Source: CAYMDP01 sp964389375
GTDB taxonomy: Bacteria; Bdellovibrionota; Bdellovibrionia; Bdellovibrionales; UBA1609
Direction of reading: 5' to 3'
Length of the DNA: 22,796 bases
Assembly (NCBI GenBank): GCA_964389375.1
Contig: CAYMDP010000044.1
Span: 1 to 22,796 of the forward strand
Part shown: positions 14,092 through 22,181 of the stretch, one piece after another
Layout: the number at the start of each line of letters is the position of its first letter
Numbering within the stretch: the first letter of the stretch is position 1
Translations under genes and position numbers: made by a program
The notes under the pieces: generated by a model
The model's database searches: none
Seen by the model: only the letters and a program-made list of their open reading frames with translations
What the model was told of the DNA's origin: nothing

Positions 14092-15985
14092 CGTCTACCT
14101 GCATCTCGGAAAAACGTTTATCTCGACCCTTTAAAAACACCAAAAGCGCCTGAATCGCAGAAGGATTCACTCCACTAATGCGCTTCGCCTGTCCAAGCGT
14201 CTGGGGCCTAAAATGATTCAGTTTTTCAACTTCCTCGCGGGAGAGACCCTTTACATCACCATAAATCATATCGGATGGAAGCTTAAACTTTTCAAGTCGC
14301 TTTTCTTGAACAATGAATTCGTTTTGTCGTTTTATATAACCTTCGTACTTAATTTCAATTTCCACCGGTTCAAAGACTAATTCGTCTTCGGGAATATCAA
14401 TCTCGAACACTTTTAACTCTGAACACGAAATCTCATCGCGCCTCAGTAGCTCTGCTAAATAAGTCGGCTTTTGTAAAACAGCAGTCGGGATTGAGCGCAA
14501 AAGATCTTGAGTCTTTTCGTTTGGAACAAGCCGAGTCTCACTTAACAGGCTCCGAAAGGACGCCTGCGCACTCAGAATGTCGAGAACTCTCTCGAGTCGC
14601 TCTTCCTTCAGCAAACCAATTCTTTCTCCTGTCGAGGCCAATCTCTTGAAAGTATTGTCTTCTCTTAAAACAAGACGAAACTCTGCGCGAGAGGTCATCA
14701 TCCGGTAAGGCTCTTTGGTCCCCTTGGTCACAAGGTCATCAATCAAAACCCCGATATAGGCCTCGTCTCGACCTAAGACCAGGGGCTCTTTCTCCATGAC
14801 CTTTAAGGACGCATTTGTCCCAGCCATAAGTCCTTGGGCTGCCGCTTCTTCATAGCCGCTGGTCCCATTAATCTGTCCCGCCAAAAAAAGATTCTCAATC
14901 GCCCTGGTCTGAAGGCTTGAGTAAATTTGGGTGGGTTCGATGAAGTCGTATTCGACCGCATAGCCTGGGCGAAGCATTTTCACATTTTCCAGGCCCGGTA
15001 TCGTTTGCAAGAACTGAAGTTGGATCTCTTCCGGCAAACTTGTCGAAATCCCCTGAAGATAAATCCAGTCTGTATCGAGCCCCTCTGGCTCAAGAAAAGT
15101 TTGATGCTTTTCCTTGTCGGCAAAGCGGGTAATCTTATCCTCGATGCTTGGGCAATAGCGTGGACCGATTCCTTCGATAACGCCCATAAACATGGGGGAC
15201 TGATCTAAGTTTGCACGGATGATGTCGTGAGTTTTTTGATTTGTGTAACTTAAATAACATGCAATCTGTGGCAACTTCGTCGATTTTGAGCTTCGAAAAC
15301 TAAAAGGTACAAAGCGCTCATCCCCAAACTGCGGTTCAAGCTTGGACCAATCTATCGAGGCCTTCGAAAGACGGGGAGGAGTTCCAGTTTTTAAACGTGT
15401 CACCGAAAATCCAAATTCCTTCAGCTGATCCGACAAACCCACAGAGGATTTATCTCCGACTCGGCCTCCTGGCATTGATTTCAAGCCAATATGCATGACC
15501 CCATTTAAAAAAGTTCCCGTCGTCATCACCGTGGTCACGGAATAGATCTCAGAGCCATCTTCTAAAACAACTCCACGGCAAACAGATCCATCTAAAATCA
15601 GGCGCTTCACTTCGCCTTCAAGAAGCTGAATATTGGGAGACTGTTTTAACACAGTCGTCATATGCGCTGAATAGAGATCCTTATCGCACTGACTGCGACT
15701 GCCGCGCACCGCAGGACCTTTTCTGGCATTTAATCTTTTAAATTGTATGCAACTTTCATCAGCGGCAAAGGCCATTTCTCCGCCGAGAGCATCAATTTCG
15801 CGAACCATATGACCCTTGGCCAAGCCGCCAATTGATGGATTACAGCTCATGTAACCAATGCGATCCATATTTGTCGTGATCAATAAAACCTTTTGTCCCA
15901 AGCGATCCGCGGCAAGGCTCGCCTCAACACCGGCATGGCCGGCGCCAACTACGATCACATCAAATGTCTTTAAATCACTTATCAC
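14039..15985 (-). CDS. mnmG: tRNA uridine-5-carboxymethylaminomethyl modification enzyme MnmG (GidA)
   Basis: MnmG, with MnmE, installs the (carboxymethyl)aminomethyl group on wobble U34 of several tRNAs, using FAD, NADH and a folate one-carbon donor. In the 648 residues, the FAD-binding GAGHAGVEA is at 14-22. The family signature GPRYCPSIEDKI, with its reactive Cys, and GQINGTSGYEEAAAQG are intact, and the C-terminal helical MnmE-binding part follows (about 560-648, with SREEVEKLNHFRPQTLGQA). The start is GTG, six bases after the mnmE stop. Its ribosome site (GGAAA) overlaps the mnmE 3' end and is weak, which suggests coupling. Length is slightly above the usual 620-630 because of a charged tail after residue 630. 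Confidence 0.97.
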   Translation of the reverse strand: MISDLKTFDVIVVGAGHAGVEASLAADRLGQKVLLITTNMDRIGYMSCNPSIGGLAKGHMVREIDALGGEMAFAADESCIQFKRLNARKGPAVRGSRSQCDKDLYSAHMTTVLKQSPNIQLLEGEVKRLILDGSVCRGVVLEDGSEIYSVTTVMTTGTFLNGVMHIGLKSMPGGRVGDKSSVGLSDQLKEFGFSVTRLKTGTPPRLSKASIDWSKLEPQFGDERFVPFSFRSSKSTKLPQIACYLSYTNQKTHDIIRANLDQSPMFMGVIEGIGPRYCPSIEDKITRFADKEKHQTFLEPEGLDTDWIYLQGISTSLPEEIQLQFLQTIPGLENVKMLRPGYAVEYDFIEPTQIYSSLQTRAIENLFLAGQINGTSGYEEAAAQGLMAGTNASLKVMEKEPLVLGRDEAYIGVLIDDLVTKGTKEPYRMMTSRAEFRLVLREDNTFKRLASTGERIGLLKEERLERVLDILSAQASFRSLLSETRLVPNEKTQDLLRSIPTAVLQKPTYLAELLRRDEISCSELKVFEIDIPEDELVFEPVEIEIKYEGYIKRQNEFIVQEKRLEKFKLPSDMIYGDVKGLSREEVEKLNHFRPQTLGQAKRISGVNPSAIQALLVFLKGRDKRFSEMQVDDERKQTERIGKQGVATS

Positions 15986-15991
15986 TTTGAT

Positions 15992-17395
15992 TTATTTCCC
16001 AAGACAAAATTCATTAAAAACCCGGTCCATAACTTCGTCGTCAAAGCTTTTGCCTAAAAGCTCCATTAAGGCCTGAAGACTGTCCTGAAGCTCGAAGGCC
16101 AATAGCTCTGGGCTTTCGTCTTTCGAAAGAAGACTCAGGCCCTCATCGACACTCTTCTCAATTCGTTGAAGCAAATCAAAATGCCTTCGATTTGTCAGTG
16201 TCGCAGAGGCATCGACCTTATCTAAGTCTGCAAGGCTCCCAATCGCGGACAAAATTTCATCTAATCCAAGAGCTGTTTCACAAGAGGATCTAAAAATTCG
16301 GCCCGGGGCAACTAAGCCCGCAGAAGTCAGTTTTTGTTCCGTAAAGTCTGCCCACGCCTTTTCCTCTTCTGCGCTTAAAAGATCCCATTTATTTAAAATT
16401 AAAAACATTCGCTTAGGCTCTAGCTTCGGAAGCCAGTTCAAAACCGCCTCCGGAGAGCTTGTCGCCTGTTCTACACAAAGAACATAATCCGCCCGCTCCA
16501 TCACTTTTTGACTTCTCTCGATCCCTTTTGCTTCTACCAAGTCTTCTGTTTCACGAAGGCCCGCTGTATCGACAAAATTGACCCGGACCCCTTGTATTAA
16601 GCGTTGCCCTTCGACCAAATCCCGAGTGGTGCCTGGAGTGTTCATCACAATCGCGCGGTCTTCTCCAAGAAGAGCATTTAATAAACTCGATTTTCCGACA
16701 TTCGGCGGGCCAACTAAGGCCACTTCTAAACCTTCTTTAAAAATCTTTCCCACTTCATAAAAACTCACCATCTTTTTAATTTCTAGGCTGACTTGCTTCA
16801 GCCTTAAGGAAAGACTCTCTCCGCTTGCGATTTGAATATCCTCTTGAGCAAAATCAATATTGGCCTCAAGGTGAGCTAAAACCCAAGTCAGATCCTGCTC
16901 GAGCTTATTCAGGCGTACAGAAGTTTCTCCCCCGAGCTGTCTCATCGCCAGGCGTGCAGACTGTTCAGACTCACTTTCGATTAATGATAAAACGCTTTCG
17001 GCCTGCACTAAATCGATACGTCCATTCATGAAGGCGCGGTAGGTAAACTCGCCTCGCTCCGCAAGTCTTGCTCCCGATTGAAGAATAAGATCTAGAATTT
17101 GTTTGGTTAAAAAGACCCCGCCGTGACAAGACACCTCACAGGTCTCTTCGCCAGTAAAAGACTTTCCTTCGGCAAAATAAGTCAGCAAAACTTCATCTAC
17201 AGGCTGATGGGTCTTAGGATGAATGAATCGACCATAGTAAACTTTATGTGATTCCGGCTGCTCAGGAAGAAAAGGACAAAGACCAGAAAGAATTTTTAGA
17301 CAATTCGGACCACTGGCGCGGATGACTGCAATACCACCACTGCCCGGAGCGGTTGCGATAGCTGCAATGCAATCATTATCCCGCTCCAATATCAC
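15992..17395 (-). CDS. mnmE: tRNA modification GTPase MnmE (TrmE)
   Basis: MnmE is the GTPase partner of MnmG. The 467 residues show the tetrahydrofolate-binding N-terminal domain (about 1-120; DCIAAIATAPGSGGIAVIRASG), a helical domain, and an inserted Ras-like G domain. G1 GPPNVGKSS is at 229-237, G2 TPGTTRD at 253-259, G3 DTAG at 276-279 and G4 NKWD at 335-338. The C-terminus FCLGK (463-467) carries the catalytically important Cys464. All key residues are present. It starts with GTG, with AAGGA nine bases upstream and 17 bp after the khpB stop. Confidence 0.97.
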   Translation of the reverse strand: MILERDNDCIAAIATAPGSGGIAVIRASGPNCLKILSGLCPFLPEQPESHKVYYGRFIHPKTHQPVDEVLLTYFAEGKSFTGEETCEVSCHGGVFLTKQILDLILQSGARLAERGEFTYRAFMNGRIDLVQAESVLSLIESESEQSARLAMRQLGGETSVRLNKLEQDLTWVLAHLEANIDFAQEDIQIASGESLSLRLKQVSLEIKKMVSFYEVGKIFKEGLEVALVGPPNVGKSSLLNALLGEDRAIVMNTPGTTRDLVEGQRLIQGVRVNFVDTAGLRETEDLVEAKGIERSQKVMERADYVLCVEQATSSPEAVLNWLPKLEPKRMFLILNKWDLLSAEEEKAWADFTEQKLTSAGLVAPGRIFRSSCETALGLDEILSAIGSLADLDKVDASATLTNRRHFDLLQRIEKSVDEGLSLLSKDESPELLAFELQDSLQALMELLGKSFDDEVMDRVFNEFCLGK

Positions 17396-17412
17396 AAAAC
17401 ACAGTCCTTATT

Positions 17413-17952
17413 TTAGCCCTGTCGAGGTGCGCGATTTTCTTCGCCGCCCTTTGATGGGTAGATTTTAATTTTCTTAAAGTGCCCATCACCAATCGAGCGG
17501 CTTTTAACCCGTCCGTCTTCGGCTAAATGCTGATGAATCACTTTTCTGTCTTTAGGAGGCAAAGCTCTAAAATAAACAGACTTTCCTTTGCTCAAAACGA
17601 TATCGCGAAGTTTATCCGCAAGTTCAATTAAGGCTTCGTTGGACTGAGCCCGAAACCCACCACAATCCAAATTTACTTCAAGCTTCATATCAGGCAGTTG
17701 ATGCTGAACAACTCGCTTTACGAATAATTGAAAAGCATCCAGAAGCTGTCCTTCCTTCGCCTTCAAAAGTTCTTCGTCTTCTCCAAAAAACTCGACATCC
17801 ACAACCGAACCGTCTTCATTTGAAGAGATGTCGAAAGATAAAGAAAAGCCTCCTGAATCAATCACTCCACCCAAAATGTCTTCGACTAGACTTAGAGGTG
17901 AGTCCTTCTTCGCTTTTTTCCCGCCAAAAATTTTTCCAAATAAACCCGTCAT
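17413..17952 (-). CDS. khpB: KhpB/Jag-type RNA-binding protein (KH-R3H), short form without Jag-N
   Basis: Jag/KhpB proteins next to yidC carry KH and R3H domains and bind RNA. The 179-residue start at 17952 is set by AGGAG eight bases upstream; the longer open frame runs back into yidC. Order: basic N-tail (1-17, GGKKAKK), KH-like domain (about 20-97), R3H domain (about 128-167, with LPPKDRKVIH and Arg136/His140). The KH loop reads AKEG (65-68) where KhpB proteins have GxxG (alignment LLKAKEGQLLDAFQ against LLIGKRGQTLDALQ), so the first Gly is lost and the charge changes. The Jag-N domain is missing. Function in RNA binding is therefore less certain through KH than through R3H. It lies 14 bp after yidC. 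Confidence 0.88.
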   Translation of the reverse strand: MTGLFGKIFGGKKAKKDSPLSLVEDILGGVIDSGGFSLSFDISSNEDGSVVDVEFFGEDEELLKAKEGQLLDAFQLFVKRVVQHQLPDMKLEVNLDCGGFRAQSNEALIELADKLRDIVLSKGKSVYFRALPPKDRKVIHQHLAEDGRVKSRSIGDGHFKKIKIYPSKGGEENRAPRQG

Positions 17953-17966
17953 TCTTAATACTCCTG

Positions 17967-19598
17967 TTAAGTGGTCGTCGGTTTTAAAGTTTTTGTGTCT
18001 CTCATAAAATACAAATGCTGAAGAATCCCAAAGGCCGTGCTCACGGCAATGTACAAATTTAGTCCGCTCGGGAAGGAGGCCATTGGGATCGCGAATATTA
18101 TTGGCATAAACAGCATCATTCGCGCCTGTGCGGGCTCCATCGTGTTTGGCGTAATTTTTTGGTGCAAAAACATTCCGGCCGCAACAAGAACGGGAAGAAC
18201 GAAAAAGGGATCTTTTAAGCTTAAATCTGAAATCCACATTCCAAAGGGCGCCTTATAAAGCTCGATACTTTGCCCAAGAACCTGGAATAAAGCGAAAAAC
18301 ACTGGGATTTGCAAAAGCATTGGAAGACAGCCGCCTAGAGGGTTGACCTTCTCTGTTCGCATCAAATTCATTGTCGCTTCATTAATTTTTTGGGTATCCC
18401 CCTTAAACTTCTCACGAATCTCTTTCAGTTTAGGCTGAATCACCTGCATGCGCTTCATCGATCGATAAGACAAAACGTTAAAGGGTAAAACCATAATTCG
18501 AACAATGATCGTCAGCAAAATAATCGCAATTCCCCAGTTTGGAACAACTGAGTGAATGGTATTCATCAAACGAAGAATCGGTCGCGCCAACCAACCGAAA
18601 AAGCCATAGTTAATAACTCCGGCTAGGGCCTCATCCGCCGACCTTAATAGATCCAAATATTTCGGCCCAACGAAGGCCAAAAACTCGAGGTTAAATTCCC
18701 CCGATCGATTTAAGACTTCATAACTGACCCTTGCCTCTGCAAGGCCTGACTTTGGATCGACAATCGCTCGCACGCGAGGAATCAGGGGGGACTTATCAAT
18801 GTAGCCCATGGTGAAGTACTGACTTCCCAAAGCTAGGCTTGTCACTTTATTAAAGTCTTCGCTATGAGCCTCTTCCTTATTGATCGGAACGCGACTTTCA
18901 CCCTCGCCGGACACGATAAAGAATTCTTGATGGTCAAAGCTCGGAACAAAAAAGCTAGGTGCACCATACTCGCCCAATGTATCTGATAAAAAATTAGTTA
19001 GACCTAAAAAGGCCTCATCTGTTCCGACGACAGAAATTTTGGAGCGAATGAGGTATCGCTCACTTTCAATCTCGAGAACTTTGGTAATGGAAAGTCCACG
19101 AACTTGAGCGCGACCGACAATGGTATTGGGGTTGATCTGTTCCAGCGCAAAATGGATTGGTTCAACTGAACCCACAAGCGCCGTCGAGTAGGGCAAGGAA
19201 GCACTTTCAGGGGATTGAAAAAGAATCGGAACTTCTTCCCGATCTGTGTAATTATTCAACTGAATATTTTTGAGTCCCATTCCCTTAGAAGAGACCTCGA
19301 AGTTCAAGTTTTCACTTTTAAAAACCAAAAAGCTTTCTGGTTTACTAACATCAGAGAGTTCATCTCTTTTTCCCACAGACACATCAGCCGGGGCCTGCTT
19401 TGCATCCGGGTCCTTGGACCCAGCCTCTGAAGGGGTCGCTGCCGGTAATGCCGACTCGCTTTTAGCAACTTCAGGGGGCTTGAAGGCTTCGGGATATTTT
19501 TTTGCCATATAGGACTGCCAACCAATCCAAAATACCGCGACAAGAAGAATCGCCATGATTGTCTTTGGATCGAAGAAACTCTTATTCTCTGGGTTCAT
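17967..19598 (-). CDS. yidC: Membrane protein insertase YidC
   Basis: YidC inserts and folds inner-membrane proteins, alone or with SecYEG. The 543-residue protein has the Gram-negative layout. TM1 is at about 13-33 (KTIMAILLVAVFWIGWQSYM), and the large periplasmic domain (about 35-330) follows. The conserved core with five helices comes next, including TIIVRIMVLPFNVLSYRSMKRM (in parts) with the groove Arg, and CLPMLLQIPVFFALFQVL. The C-terminal tail is short (MRDTKTLKPTTT). The start ATG overlaps the yidD stop by four bases (ATGA), indicating coupling. Neighbours rpmH-rnpA-yidD upstream and khpB downstream are the common bacterial order. Confidence 0.97.
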   Translation of the reverse strand: MNPENKSFFDPKTIMAILLVAVFWIGWQSYMAKKYPEAFKPPEVAKSESALPAATPSEAGSKDPDAKQAPADVSVGKRDELSDVSKPESFLVFKSENLNFEVSSKGMGLKNIQLNNYTDREEVPILFQSPESASLPYSTALVGSVEPIHFALEQINPNTIVGRAQVRGLSITKVLEIESERYLIRSKISVVGTDEAFLGLTNFLSDTLGEYGAPSFFVPSFDHQEFFIVSGEGESRVPINKEEAHSEDFNKVTSLALGSQYFTMGYIDKSPLIPRVRAIVDPKSGLAEARVSYEVLNRSGEFNLEFLAFVGPKYLDLLRSADEALAGVINYGFFGWLARPILRLMNTIHSVVPNWGIAIILLTIIVRIMVLPFNVLSYRSMKRMQVIQPKLKEIREKFKGDTQKINEATMNLMRTEKVNPLGGCLPMLLQIPVFFALFQVLGQSIELYKAPFGMWISDLSLKDPFFVLPVLVAAGMFLHQKITPNTMEPAQARMMLFMPIIFAIPMASFPSGLNLYIAVSTAFGILQHLYFMRDTKTLKPTTT

Positions 19599-19840
19599 TC
19601 TGAGTCCTTTAACGGAAGCGGGTCATATCCAGATGGCCCAAAGGGGTAACATTTAAATAGACGGGAAAAAATCAATCGAAGGGCTGGTGCTATATCTTTA
19701 TTTCTCAAGGCTTCTAGGGCGTACTCAGAGCAACTCGGGTGAAAGCGGCAATTCCCACCAAGCCAGCGTGATAAGCTTGCTTGGTAAAACATGACGAAGA
19801 ATTCTAATACTCTACTTAAGCCCACGAACACTCGATCCAC
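19595..19840 (-). CDS. yidD: Membrane protein insertion efficiency factor YidD
   Basis: YidD is a small inner-membrane-associated protein that aids YidC-dependent insertion. The 81 residues have an amphipathic N-terminal helix (to about 25) and the invariant core GNCRFHPSCSEYALEAL (30-46) with cysteines at 31 and 37, a third Cys at 64, and PFGPSGYDPLP at the end. The start GTG lies 29 nt within the 3' end of rnpA; other GTG codons at the third and fifth triplets after it are alternatives, and the ribosome site (GGCGGAA) is weak. Confidence 0.93.
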   Translation of the reverse strand: MDRVFVGLSRVLEFFVMFYQASLSRWLGGNCRFHPSCSEYALEALRNKDIAPALRLIFSRLFKCYPFGPSGYDPLPLKDSE

Positions 19841-20213
19841 TTCCGCCCGATTTTTGAGGGCGTTTAATCTTCAATCTCAACTTTTCAAAGACCTGATCTA
19901 ATTCTTCGTGATCTAGATCTCGGTAAAACTTCTTTTCCTGCCTACGAAAAACCATATTTAAATCTAAGCCCAGAAACTCTTTGGCATTTAGCCTGAAGTA
20001 TTCTCTTCCCCAGCGCCTTAAACGATTCCGAACGACGGCCGGCCCAACATATGTGGGAATCGTCCAACCGCACCGAACTTGCTCCAAATCGTTAGTGCTG
20101 AAACTGACCAGCATCCAATGACTTGGAAACACTCTTAGTCCTGAATTTTTTAGAAATAAAAAGTCGGCGCGGCTTTTAAGAGTCGAATATGAACTCTTAT
20201 TTGCCACCCACAA
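19812..20213 (-). CDS. rnpA: Ribonuclease P protein component RnpA
   Basis: RnpA is the protein partner of the RNase P RNA that trims tRNA 5' ends. The 133 residues include LKSRADFLFLKNSGLR (12-27), and the conserved AVVRNRLRRWGREYFR (59-74) with the RNR motif at 62-64. The start is unusual: no ATG is available. An in-frame TGA lies three codons upstream, so the start must be the TTG at 20213 or the GTG at 20207. Both lie inside the 3' end of rpmH, and neither has a good Shine-Dalgarno site. Translation is therefore probably coupled to rpmH. Confidence 0.93.
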   Translation of the reverse strand: MWVANKSSYSTLKSRADFLFLKNSGLRVFPSHWMLVSFSTNDLEQVRCGWTIPTYVGPAVVRNRLRRWGREYFRLNAKEFLGLDLNMVFRRQEKKFYRDLDHEELDQVFEKLRLKIKRPQKSGGSGSSVRGLK

Positions 20214-20346
20214 GCACCGTCAGGCGCTTTCGCCCTTTCGCTCGTCGACGAGAAAGAACCTCGCGACCATCTTTAGTTGCCATTCGGGCCCGGAAACCAT
20301 GGGCTTTTTTTCTGCGTTTGCGGCTGGGTTGGTAAGTCCGTTTCAT
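20197..20346 (-). CDS. rpmH: 50S ribosomal protein L34
   Basis: The 49-residue very basic protein starts MKRTYQPSRKRRKKAHGFRA and continues RMATKDGREVLSRRRAKGRK, ending in RLTVLVGGK; this is the full L34 family pattern. GGAG lies about five bases before the ATG, within GAGGTGGAG. It is the first gene of the minus-strand block leaving the origin, and its 3' end overlaps the rnpA start by 11-17 nt. Confidence 0.97.
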   Translation of the reverse strand: MKRTYQPSRKRRKKAHGFRARMATKDGREVLSRRRAKGRKRLTVLVGGK

Positions 20347-20380
20347 AACTGCTCCACCTCGAAATCTTTTGAGCGTTTGT

Positions 20381-20408
20381 GTTATACATACGACGGCTAT
20401 TTTTTAAG
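20381..20408 (-). promoter_or_regulatory. Possible rpmH promoter
   Basis: On the minus strand a TATAAC (20381-20386) sits 34 bp before the rpmH ATG; a poor -35 (CTTAAA, 20403-20408) lies 16 bp further. The -10 is five of six; the -35 match is weak. A promoter is required in this divergent gap, but its exact position is a guess. Confidence 0.3.
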
Positions 20409-20441
20409 TTCTATAGCTACGTCACCTCAGGTCAACATGTG

Positions 20442-20485
20442 AACTGACGGGGGATAAAAGCATAGCGCCATGAACCCGTCAAGTT
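20442..20485. repeat. Inverted repeat in the dnaA upstream region
   Basis: aactgacggg (20442-20451) is complementary to cccgtcaagtt (20475-20485) with one bulged base; the arms are 23 bp apart and have no T-tract. CGTCA also occurs at 20420-20424. This may be an operator or a DNA structure near the origin; no family is recognised. Confidence 0.45.
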
Positions 20486-20486
20486 A

Positions 20487-20515
20487 TTGAAACTTTTGCA
20501 CAGCCATGCTACGAC
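20487..20515 (+). promoter_or_regulatory. Possible dnaA promoter
   Basis: TTGAAA (20487-20492) is followed after 17 bp by TACGAC (20510-20515), with a TGn just before the -10. The -10 is weak. A perfect DnaA box lies 9 bp downstream, which would fit autoregulation of dnaA by its product. Confidence 0.35.
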
Positions 20516-20524
20516 CTGCTCCAC

Positions 20525-20533
20525 TTATCCACA
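20525..20533 (+). promoter_or_regulatory. DnaA box upstream of dnaA
   Basis: TTATCCACA, a perfect match to the consensus DnaA box, 45 bp before the dnaA start. Two weaker candidates with two mismatches each lie nearby: TTTTGCACA (20494-20502) and TTATACATA (20382-20390). Confidence 0.85.
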
Positions 20534-20578
20534 GTCTGTTAGGTTCTGTTTTGGTCCTAGTCAAAGCAAGAGGGTGCC

Positions 20579-22003
20579 GTGATTCAACAAGATGAATTTT
20601 GGGGTCATATTAAGAAGAATTTGATCTCTAAAAACCAAGCCAATAAACCGCTTCAGATGTGGTTTGAACCTACAGTTTTGGTCGATATTAAGGATAAGGA
20701 TAGCGGACGATGCTTTGTCCTCGGCGTTCCAACACAGCTGCATAAGTATTGGATTTCAGAGAATTTATTGGACCGAATTTGTTCCGAAATCTCTGCTCTT
20801 TACAGCAATCCCTTTCAAATTGAAATGACCGTGACTGGGGCTAAAAACTCGGCCCAGGTTGAGTTTTCTGCCGAAGCGATGATGAATCAAACTGGCGAGC
20901 AAAGGGAAGAAAAGAGCTTCACAAGCGGTCACTTTAAACCCAGTCTTCCGCGGGAGTCCCAAAGCGTTTCTCGGGACGGTCTAAACACCGACTACACCTT
21001 TTCGACCTTTGTGGTGGGCCGAAACAACGAATTTGCCCATGCAGCCTCTTATAATATAGCTGAAAACCCTGGCGCTGAAAAATATAACCCCCTCTTTATT
21101 TGTGGACCCACGGGAATGGGAAAAACCCATCTTTTAAATGCTGTCGGAAATCATATTCGCCAGAAATTTCCTGAGCGAAAAATCAACTATGTCTCTGCTG
21201 AAAGGTTTTTAAACGAATGTATTTCAAGCATTCGCCGAAACGAGATGGATAAATTCCGCCTTAGGTACCGCGACAACTGTGACATTCTTTTGATGGATGA
21301 TATTCAGATCCTGGGTCGCGGTGAGGCCGTTCAAGAAGAGTTCTTCCACACGCTGAATGACTTCTTCGAAAAAGGTCAGCAGGTTATCGTCGCGTCCGAC
21401 CGTATGCCTAAAGATATTCGTGGCCTCGAAGACCGAATTCGAACTCGTCTAGAGTGGGGACTAATCGCTGATATTCAGATGCCCGATATCGAAACTCGGG
21501 TCGCGATCCTTAAATATAAGGCTGAAAAGCGCGGTCTTTATATTCCAAATGAAGTCATTGGTTATATCGGCCGAATCTCGAAGCGCTCGATCCGTGAACT
21601 TGAAGGGAACCTAAATAAAGTAAAAATGTTCTCTGAACTTCAGGGGCTACCCATTGATCTTGAACTGGCAAAAAGAGTGCTTTCGACCCATGACGACACC
21701 TCCTCAATTACAATGGATGAGATCCAAAAACTGACGGCGGAGCATTATAAAGTTCGGGTCCCAGATTTGAAATCTAAGACCCGCACAAAACCTCTGGTCA
21801 CTGCGCGTCATGTGGCCATGTATTTAGTCAAAAAACATCTCGATAAGTCCCTGGTTGATATAGGAAGGGCTTTTGGAGGCAAAGACCACACCTCCGTAAT
21901 GAATGCATTGCGCCGTATTGAATCTGCACTTTCTTCAGACTCAGAAATCAAAAGAGATATCGAAGAGTTAGAGGGAAGAGTCCACAACATCACAGGGCTG
22001 TGA
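20579..22003 (+). CDS. dnaA: Chromosomal replication initiator protein DnaA
   Basis: DnaA binds DnaA boxes, oligomerises with ATP and melts the origin. In the 474 residues, domain I (about 1-85) has WFEPTVLVDI, followed by a variable linker (about 86-135). The AAA+ domain has GPTGMGKT (176-183), Walker B ILLMDD (236-241) and the sensor-2 region RELEGNLNK near 339. Domain IV is the DNA-binding part (about 380-474) with the family signature GGKDHTSVMNALRRI. All elements are intact. The start is GTG, with GAGGG four bases upstream. Spacers with perfect DnaA boxes lie on both sides. Confidence 0.97.
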   Translation: MIQQDEFWGHIKKNLISKNQANKPLQMWFEPTVLVDIKDKDSGRCFVLGVPTQLHKYWISENLLDRICSEISALYSNPFQIEMTVTGAKNSAQVEFSAEAMMNQTGEQREEKSFTSGHFKPSLPRESQSVSRDGLNTDYTFSTFVVGRNNEFAHAASYNIAENPGAEKYNPLFICGPTGMGKTHLLNAVGNHIRQKFPERKINYVSAERFLNECISSIRRNEMDKFRLRYRDNCDILLMDDIQILGRGEAVQEEFFHTLNDFFEKGQQVIVASDRMPKDIRGLEDRIRTRLEWGLIADIQMPDIETRVAILKYKAEKRGLYIPNEVIGYIGRISKRSIRELEGNLNKVKMFSELQGLPIDLELAKRVLSTHDDTSSITMDEIQKLTAEHYKVRVPDLKSKTRTKPLVTARHVAMYLVKKHLDKSLVDIGRAFGGKDHTSVMNALRRIESALSSDSEIKRDIEELEGRVHNITGL

Positions 22004-22011
22004 GTAAGTCC

Positions 22012-22020
22012 TGTGGATAA
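22012..22020 (-). promoter_or_regulatory. DnaA box
   Basis: TGTGGATAA on the plus strand, i.e. a perfect TTATCCACA on the minus strand, 9 bp after the dnaA stop. Confidence 0.85.
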
Positions 22021-22103
22021 AGCGGTGGATACTTATGGGGACAAAAATTTAAGGGGTATTTACTCACAAAATGAGGTTTAATGAGCGCTGTTTTTCCGAA
22101 ACT

Positions 22104-22112
22104 TTATCCACA
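22104..22112 (+). promoter_or_regulatory. DnaA box
   Basis: Perfect TTATCCACA on the plus strand, about 55 bp before the CTA triplet row. Confidence 0.85.
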
Positions 22113-22166
22113 GGTAAAATGGAGAAAAAACAGTGGCTTATGTGGAATACGGGGAAATAAAGCCCC

Positions 22167-22181
22167 CTACTACTACCACTA
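22167..22181 (+). other. DnaA-trio-like element
   Basis: CTACTACTACCACTA: five triplets, four of them exactly CTA (3'-GAT on the other strand) and one CCA, directly after a run of C and directly before AT-rich DNA. DnaA trios guide DnaA filament growth on single-stranded DNA in Bacillus. Identification here rests on sequence pattern and position. Confidence 0.72.

Noticed and set aside
17953..18237. N-terminal extension of the khpB frame
   Set aside because: It overlaps the C-terminal helices of YidC in another frame, and AGGAG marks the internal ATG at 17952 as the start.
20431..20448. gtcaacatgtgaactgac as a further parS site
   Set aside because: Only the central CATGTG and two flanking bases resemble parS; the left arm does not match.
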